A DNA stretch of 42,541 nucleotides from Flavobacteriaceae bacterium (GTDB taxonomy: Bacteria > Bacteroidota > Bacteroidia > Flavobacteriales > Flavobacteriaceae). Of this stretch, positions 41,711-42,541 are shown in pieces. Every line of letters begins with the position of its first letter. Positions within the stretch are counted from its first letter, which is position 1. The DNA is taken from positions 1 through 42,541 of the forward strand of contig CANFZM010000023.1 of the NCBI GenBank assembly GCA_947451525.1, in the 5' to 3' direction. The notes under the pieces were generated by a model, which did not search any database, was not told where the DNA came from, and was given only the letters and a program-made list of their open reading frames with translations. The position numbers were made by a program, and so were the translations under genes.

Positions 41711-42364
41711 ATGAAGTTAATTTTTATTTCCCTTTTATTTATTTCTTTTTCATTAAATGCACAAGTAGTTAGACCTTTAATTGGTTTTGGTTACAATAGG
41801 CAATCTGAATTTTATAATAGTAGTTATTATAATATAAAGACTGGTTTAGAGTTAAATTTAAAGAAATATTTCAAACCAGAAGTAGAGTTAAATTATTTTC
41901 TAGGTGGATTAGGAGATGAAGTTAGTTATAATAATCAAAATGTAGCTATTGATGTTTTTAGTAGAAAATTTTCTGTATTAAATTTTGGGTTTAGTCCTAA
42001 GATTATTCTGCTTAAAGATGAGGAGGAGTTATATTATTTTCAAATCCTTCCTAAATATAATTTTTCAAAAATTGAAGCCACAGGTGATTATCTTTTGATT
42101 AATCAAAACGATGCTACAAAATCAATCCGTGAAAAAGAAACTTTAAAAGAAAATAAACAATCCTTTGGATTGGGTTTAGGTATTGTTTTTAATTTCTCCA
42201 AAACTAGAAAATCAGATGCCATCGCTCTAAATTTATTTTACCAACATATTGATGCAGGTAGTTTGATAAGCGAGTTAAAGCACAATAATAAGGTGATTAA
42301 TACAAAGGATGTTTTTAGTTTTGAAGTTGATTATTACTTTAATTTAATCAAAAAGAAGAATTAG
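41711..42364 (+). CDS. Outer membrane beta-barrel protein of unknown function
   Basis: A 217-residue exported protein with a signal peptide (MKLIFISLLFISFSLNAQ). The rest has amphipathic strand repeats such as IKTGLELNLKKYFKPEVELNYFLGG and FSVLNFGFSPKIILL, ending VFSFEVDYYFNL, so an eight-strand-type outer-membrane barrel is likely. No family is recognised. It is flanked by ~40-base direct repeats that start at the rpsU stop codon and at its own stop codon, with an IS982-like transposase just beyond. This suggests it entered or was duplicated into the rpsU 3' region. Confidence 0.7.
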   Translation: MKLIFISLLFISFSLNAQVVRPLIGFGYNRQSEFYNSSYYNIKTGLELNLKKYFKPEVELNYFLGGLGDEVSYNNQNVAIDVFSRKFSVLNFGFSPKIILLKDEEELYYFQILPKYNFSKIEATGDYLLINQNDATKSIREKETLKENKQSFGLGLGIVFNFSKTRKSDAIALNLFYQHIDAGSLISELKHNNKVINTKDVFSFEVDYYFNLIKKKN

Positions 42365-42399
42365 ATAATTTTCTTATAAATATAATCGTTAGTAATTAA
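42362..42399. repeat. Direct repeat, copy 2, starting at the barrel gene stop codon
   Basis: Copy two of the repeat at 41596-41636. It keeps the left arm of the rpsU terminator, but the right arm is not found before the window ends. The likely IS982-type element may have split the hairpin near 42400. Confidence 0.8.
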
Positions 42400-42480
42400 T
42401 TCAAGTTGCTAGTTTAAAAAGTATAAAAAAGAAAAGCAAAGGTTAAGTAAATTTGTTTTGCGAACCAATAAACGAAACCA

Positions 42481-42541
42481 ATGCTTAGCAAAGACAAAAT
42501 TATATCAATTTTTTGTTTAATCGATGATATTTTACAAGGAA
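42481..42541 (+). CDS. Transposase N-terminus, likely IS982 family (partial, cut by window edge)
   Basis: The frame from ATG 42481 gives MLSKDKI then ISIFCLIDDILQG and runs off the window end. That opening, with the cysteine after IF and the acidic IDDIL, is one I recall from IS982-family transposases of Bacteroidota. Only 20 residues are visible, so no catalytic residue can be checked. The element's left end is probably between 42400 and 42480, but no terminal inverted repeat can be confirmed without the other end. Confidence 0.55.
   Translation, partial: MLSKDKIISIFCLIDDILQG

Overview
The window is a stretch of chromosome from a Flavobacterium-like member of the Bacteroidota. Four things point there: low GC content, TAnnTTTG-type -7 promoter boxes upstream of several genes, almost no Shine-Dalgarno sequences, and typical families (SusC/SusD, GLPGLI, DUF5686, DUF2851, carboxypeptidase-regulatory-like TonB receptors, putative porin). 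I saw no tRNA, rRNA or CRISPR array. All assignments come from reading the sequence and recalled family knowledge; no database search was run.

Layout. 1-3407: electron-transfer flavoprotein genes etfB-etfA on the minus strand, divergent from a pyruvate dehydrogenase E1 beta gene. 3486-11879: a DUF5686 outer-membrane protein, soluble (ppa) and membrane-bound (hppA) pyrophosphatases side by side, lysS, and a small exported protein. 11932-12381: a low-affinity iron permease-like gene broken by one in-frame TAA. 12527-18473: a six-gene minus-strand cluster that is the most interesting part of the window. It encodes a small Cys/His-rich protein, an MbnP-like lipoprotein, an MbnH-like di-haem lipoprotein, a YHS-domain lipoprotein, a beta-barrel with a CxxCxC motif, and a TonB-dependent receptor. 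It reads as a copper-handling envelope system outside a methanobactin context.

18720-26210: a small DUF4890-like exported protein, a GLPGLI/TonB-like barrel pair, a deoxynucleoside kinase behind a one-base-overlapping exported protein, lipB and rnhB. 26410-34925: a SusC/SusD pair, a putative porin and a PLP synthase with CBS domains. 34995-35747: a zeta-toxin-like kinase followed by a 57-residue protein. 35787-37445: a PNGase F-like protein with a GLPGLI-like N-terminal domain. 37550-41122: DUF2851, PspC-like, helix-hairpin-helix and acyl-CoA dehydrogenase genes. 41404-42541: rpsU with a rare strong Shine-Dalgarno, a barrel gene between direct repeats, and the start of a likely IS982-family transposase cut by the window edge.

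How the genes work together. The acyl-CoA dehydrogenase can pass electrons to ETF. Soluble and membrane pyrophosphatases both consume pyrophosphate, the latter conserving energy as an ion gradient. In the copper cluster the TonB receptor and barrel would act at the outer membrane, while MbnH would oxidise MbnP to form its copper site. The intergenic DNA is rich in structure: at least three copies of a hairpin-bearing repeat sharing conserved ends, a 7-base CTGAACA repeat beside stop codons, a 14-base tandem repeat with an inverted partner, and many intrinsic terminators.
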